DNA of 64,000 nucleotides from Cryptomeria japonica (lineage: Eukaryota; Streptophyta; Pinopsida; Cupressales; Cupressaceae): contig NC_081411.1 in the NCBI RefSeq assembly GCF_030272615.1, forward strand, positions 38,384,140 through 38,448,139, in the 5' to 3' direction. Under the pieces are notes generated by a model, which ran no database searches, was not told where the DNA came from, and was given only the letters and a program-made list of their open reading frames with translations. The stretch's first letter is position 1. Each line of letters starts with the position of its first letter. Below are positions 59,535-64,000 of this stretch, piece by piece. Made by a program: the position numbers and the translations under genes.

Positions 59535-60947
59535 TGTTAGGTGGATGTACTATCGGTAAGATTTGTTGTTCAGTATGATGTACACACTGGTAAGGGTTTG
59601 TACTGGTAGATGAGTTTTCCATTTGATCAAGTTAGAACTGACTTCTTTGTCATTGAGTTGAATATATGCTAATGTGTCCTCCATGGAGCTGAGGTGGTAA
59701 ACATGTAGGGGTCGATGAAATGTTCATCAACATAGTTGTCTGTCCAGTTGGTGGTCATTAAATGATAAAACCACAAATCACGGGACAATATCTGACTGAG
59801 GTGGCTTGAGGAAGAATGGATGATAGAGAATGATCAGACAGTTTTTGGCACTATGATCGAGGTATGAAATCTGATTGTAGATTGAACTTTCAGTTAGAAA
59901 CAACTAGGTGAAATGAGGTCAACAAAGATCAAGCCTGCAACGCAGGGTGAAGGTTTCTATTTTTAGCAAACATGCGTTGGACAAATAAAAATATGTATAG
60001 ATGCATCTCCCCAAGGCGGGTGAGAAATCCAAAGAAGATCAAATTGGATTGGATACAGATTTGGTTGAAGGAACGAAATCGTAACCACCTAAAGTTTGAA
60101 TTTGTTTTTGGTAGGAAAACTTGTTTTTAAATATACAAGTTTAAATCATTGAGGCTCCTGTTGTGGAATGAAATGTGATGATGCTAGAGAAATAAAGAGA
60201 GATAGAAAATATTGTTTGAGTGAAAAACAAGAAAATTCTAAGTGATTGTGTGTTGAAGGTGAAACTGGTAAGGTTTGTGTGAACTGGCAGTGAAGAAACC
60301 GACAGAGATAGACCTCGCAAAGTGTGGGAAGGTGTGAAGCGAATCCAGTAGTTAGCAGGAGAGAAGTTTCAAAAGAGTAAGGATCAGCAAAAAGGTTGTG
60401 TTGCAGTGTGTGTGGAGGTTTCACAGACTAGTAAGATCTTAACCAGTAGAGCGGAGCATTGGAAGGCTGAAAAATTCATTTGCACTAGGGAATCTATTTA
60501 TGTATTTGAAATTCTCATATTGTCTTCACTAAGTAGGTGCTTAGTGCAGGCATTGTAGCTCCTTTGCATTGTAGCCTATAAATCATTCAGGAGTTGGTGC
60601 TCCTTTGAGTCGGTGCTCATAAATTGAGGGTTGGTGCTCCTTGGGTTGGTTCCCTAAAATTGTAATCAAGTATTTTTCTGTGTGAGGCTGGATTGGAGTA
60701 GAAGATCTCCAACAACCATTCTCACTGAGGTTTTTCCCGCATTAGGTTTTCCTCATATATTTGTTGTTATGTGATGCATTCTTGTGTATGTGTTTTTTGA
60801 TGTTTTATCAATTAATTTCACACACTTAGTTTGCATAGTTTGTCTTACCGGTCAACACTCTATTTGTTTCATACTATGTTGGTATATCCTTGGTTAAAAG
60901 AAAAAGTTTTAAATTCCTGATTCACCCCCCTATCAATGATTCTAACA
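59535..60947 (+). repeat. Copia-type LTR-like block
   Basis: It ends GATTCACCCCCCTATCAATG then TTCTAACA, like the minus-strand LTR at 14,006. Near 60,730 it has AGGTTTTTCCCGCATTAGG and a second GGTTTTCC box typical of Copia LTRs. The boxes GTTGGTGCTCC repeat at 60,593, 60,636 and nearby. A start at TGTTAG (59,535) would match the CTAACA end, but the flanks TGATT and CGTCG do not match. So the left boundary is a guess and the element could be a truncated LTR. Confidence 0.45.
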
Positions 60948-61879
60948 CGTCGCACAAGAATTTTGTGGGAGGCAACAAATATCCCAGGCCACATGATGGA
61001 AACCCTTTTGGTCAATGGAATAATCCTAGATAAAATCATAGGTAAGCTTCTCAAGCTTCAAATAAGAGGCTTTAGAAGGCACCGAGCAAGAGTAATAATA
61101 AACATGAGTGGCTATAGGAATTTAGGAGAAAAACTATAATTTTTTGATGACAGAAAAACATAGTAATCAACTATGTAATTCACTTCTCAATTTTGGTACA
61201 ACATGAAATAACGTTTAATTAATTCATTCATTAAATTATAATATTTAAGTATTATAATTCATTTGTTTCTATAAATTTATGTATAGGCTAAGAGTTGAAA
61301 GTTTGGTCCCAATCATTACCCACTAGAAACGGGCACTTGTTTTTCTTCTAGAGTCCAATCCATGAATGAAATGGGTGCCTGTTTTTAGAAACGTGTGCTC
61401 ATTTTGGTTTGGACCCCCCAAAAAAATGGGCATGCGATTTGCACCCACTTTTAACAAATCGAGCGCCTGATTTGTAAAAAAAGGGGACCCATTTTGTAAA
61501 TGTATTTAATGTTTTTTTTTACACATTTTTTCCTCATTTTCACTGTTTAAAAAGTGGCTAAGCGATTTCAAGAAGCACATGTGCTCATTTTTCAGCTTGC
61601 CAGCCAACCCCCTAGACCTTTTTTTTCCTCATTCTATGTATGCACCTTTGTTTTTTTAATATTTTTTAATATTTATTATTATTATATTTTTAAAAACATG
61701 TTAATTTATTATCATTTTTTAATTGTAGCAAGTAGGTTAAAATTTTTAAGTTTGAAAAAAGTTTTTGTTTAATAGTGTAACAAATTTATTTAATTTTATG
61801 TTTAAAATAGTTGTTTCTAGTTTTCAAATATTGTAGAAAACATGAAAAAAAAAATGGTTTAAAACCGAAAACCCAATGT
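60948..61879. other. No recognised gene
   Basis: The frame at 60,936-61,139 has no domain. 61,380-61,540 contains homopolymer runs of A and T. Confidence 0.35.
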
Positions 61880-61885
61880 AGAAAA

Positions 61886-62137
61886 CAAAAAGAAACATGT
61901 AAATGAACAATAAAAACTAGATAGAAAATGAACGTGCAATAAACCCTAGATAGAAAATAAACCTACAATAAACCCTAGATAGAAAACAAACGAACAATAA
62001 ACCCTAGACAAAAAACAAACGAACAATAAACTCTAGACAAAAAACAAACAAACAATACACCCTAGAAAAAAAATGAACAATTGAAACCCTAGACAGAAAA
62101 CAAACAATAAAATATAGATAGAAAATGAACAATAACC
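61886..62137. repeat. Minisatellite, about 30-bp units with AAACCCTAGA
   Basis: About eight units of 28-31 bp, each with (A/C)AATAAACCCTAGA(T/C)AGAAAA(C/T)(A/G)AAC text. Variants have CTCTAGA, ACCCTAGAA and ATATAGA. The AAACCCTA core is one base off the plant telomere heptamer in each unit, but there is no perfect telomere array. Confidence 0.85.
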
Positions 62138-62174
62138 CCTTGTATCTCTCTTTATCTCTCTCTCTCTTTCTCAT

Positions 62175-62176
<2 letters not shown>

Positions 62177-62238
<62 letters not shown>
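62177..62238. repeat. (CT)31 microsatellite
   Basis: An uninterrupted run of CT from 62,177 to 62,238. Confidence 0.97.
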
Positions 62239-62239
<1 letters not shown>

Positions 62240-62674
62240 GGACCCCTTAGTACATCCTAGGACCTCTTAAGATATTATAGGATGCCTTAATACATCCTAG
62301 CACATCTTTTGACCCTGTAAGAAACCGAGAACGCTTTAATACATCCTACTACATCCTTAGACCCACTTTCACCCCAATGCTACATATATTTAAATGTTAT
62401 ACATATATATAGTTAGATGTTTAAATATGTAAATTTCTTTTTGAAATGTTGAAATGCTATGTTCTATATGTTTCTAATATTATGTATAAATGTTAAAAAT
62501 GTATAGTTAGAAGTTAAAATGATATCCGATGACCCCTTAGTATAACTTAGGACCTTTTTAGATACCTAGGACCCCTTAGTGGGACATTATATGACATCAG
62601 ATTCCCTAGACCCATTTTCACCCTAATGCTACATATATTTAAATGTTATACGTGTATAGTTAGATGTTTGAATT

Positions 62675-62719
62675 TCTCTCTCTCTCTCTCTCTCTCTGTA
62701 AATATATATATATATATAT
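62675..62719. repeat. (CT)n followed by (TA)n
   Basis: A CT run to 62,697 is followed after GTAAA by TATATATATATATATAT to 62,719. Confidence 0.9.
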
Positions 62720-62824
62720 CACTCGCACTCTCTCTCTATCTCTCTTTCTCTCTCACTCTCTCTATCTCACTCACTTTCTCTCATTACCTACTCTCTCTCT
62801 ATCTCGCTCACTTTCACTCATTAC

Positions 62825-62926
<102 letters not shown>

Positions 62927-63473
62927 TAGCTACTCTCTCTCTCCCTTTATGAACTCTCTCCTCTTTTCTCTCTTTCCCTCATTCACTCTCTCTAACTTAT
63001 TGTCTCTCAAATTACATACTCTCCCTCTTTGTCTAGCTCTCTTTATTTTAATTTTGTGTAAAAGTTTGAAAGTTTAAATTTATATATCTAAATGTTGTAT
63101 TTAATTATAATTTTTTTATTTGAAGGTGAAATGTAAATTAAATAGTAATTGTAAATTTTCATGTTTGTATATACATGTGTAGAGTTAGATTTTTAAATGT
63201 TTAAATTTCTTTTTGATATGTTGAAATGTTACGTTCTATATGTTTCTAGTGTTATGTATAAATGTTAAACATGTATAGTCAGAAGTTAAAATGATATCCT
63301 AGAACCCCTTAGTATAAGCTAGGACCTTTTAAGATACCTAGGACCCCTTAAGATACCTACAAACCCTTAGTAGGACCTTTTATGACATAAGATTCCTTAG
63401 ACCCATTTTCACCCCAATGCTACATATATTTAAATGTTATATGTGTATAGTTAGATGTTTAAATGTTTAAATT

Positions 63474-63703
63474 TCTCTCTCTCTCTATCTATATATATCT
63501 CTATCTCTCGCTCACACACTCTCTCTCTATCTTGCTTACTCTCTCTCATTACCTACTCTCTCTATCTCACTCACTCTCTCTCACTAGCTACTCTCTCTTT
63601 CTCTCTCTATCTCTCTGTCATACTCTCTCTCTTTGTCTCTCTCTATCTCTCACTCACTTTCTCTCATTACTTACTCTCTCTCTCCCTAACTCTCTCTCAA
63701 TAG

Positions 63704-63738
<35 letters not shown>

Positions 63739-63740
63739 GA
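63474..63740. repeat. Interrupted (CT)n blocks of the second macrosatellite unit
   Basis: CT runs broken by AT, AC and GT variants. The longest clean run is about 63,706-63,736. Confidence 0.85.
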
Positions 63741-64000
63741 ACTCCCTCCTCTTCTCTCTCTCTCCCTCATTCAATATCTCTCACTCATTGTCTCTCAAAT
63801 TACCTACTCTTCCTCTCTCTCTTGCTCTCTTTATTTTAATTGTAGGTAAAAGTTTGAATGTTTAAATTTATATTTCTAAATGTTGTATTTAATTATAAGT
63901 TTTTTTTTGGAAGGGGAAATGTAAATTAAATAGTAATTTTAAATTTTCATGTTTGTATATATATGGAGATAATATTCACATAATGGATGAGTTGTTAGGT

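Noticed and set aside
59535-60947. A complete solo LTR with target duplication
   Set aside because: The flanks TGATT and CGTCG do not match. Only the 3' end is convincing.

Overview
This is a stretch of nuclear plant DNA, most likely from a conifer. It is AT-rich and gene-poor, and most of it is old, nested LTR retrotransposons with long LTRs, microsatellite blocks and broken gene copies. The strongest organism clues are the tRNA-Met-type primer sites, plant Copia (Tork/Tnt1-like) and gypsy proteins, a plant mobile domain (PMD) relic, pentatricopeptide (PPR) relics and a plant short-chain dehydrogenase (SDR) of the xanthoxin/secoisolariciresinol dehydrogenase type. The species cannot be named from the sequence alone.

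The only convincing intact host gene is an SDR at 34,402-35,473 (+). A two-exon model (38 nt exon, 241 nt intron, 793 nt exon) gives a 276-residue enzyme with all catalytic motifs. A truncated sister copy lies at 11,669-12,295 (+). Flanking DNA shared between several places shows that these are survivors of a larger tandem SDR array. The 5' flank occurs at 1,530-4,770 (split by an insertion), 9,300-10,430 and, more weakly, 33,595-33,850. The 3' flank occurs at 12,830-13,240 and 20,680-21,080. The first and last of these flank copies have no gene beside them.

Layout: 1-300 holds a Copia-type LTR piece. 1,658-3,588 is a putative solo LTR with a 5-bp target duplication. 4,781-5,600 is a PMD pseudogene (-), and 6,543-8,585 is diverged LTR-like DNA. 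9,300-13,240 is the SDR pseudogene unit. 14,006-15,240 is a minus-strand LTR with a minisatellite. 16,522-17,290 is a PPR relic. 20,680-21,400 is an SDR 3' flank with a 230-bp tandem duplication. 22,244-32,208 is a gypsy element on the minus strand, flanked by CAAAA, with gag remains and a nested plus-strand gypsy fragment. 33,595-35,600 is the SDR gene. 36,868-52,672 is a large Copia-type, apparently non-autonomous element. It contains unrecognised coding modules, a PPR relic, a roughly 1,050-codon unknown reading frame, and a younger Tork-type Copia element nested at 38,525-44,126. 56,321-58,460 holds a LINE-type RNase H end followed by a second unknown retroelement-associated reading frame. 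59,535-60,947 is an LTR-like block. 61,880-64,000 is tandem-repeat DNA rich in (CT)n.

The elements can be ordered in time. The LTRs of the nested Copia element differ at about 25 of 702 positions by hand count, while the LTRs of the element that contains it differ at about 30 of 275. Most in-frame stops in the decayed retroelement genes are TAG, TAA or TGA codons that a C-to-T change could have produced, as expected of long-methylated plant repeats.
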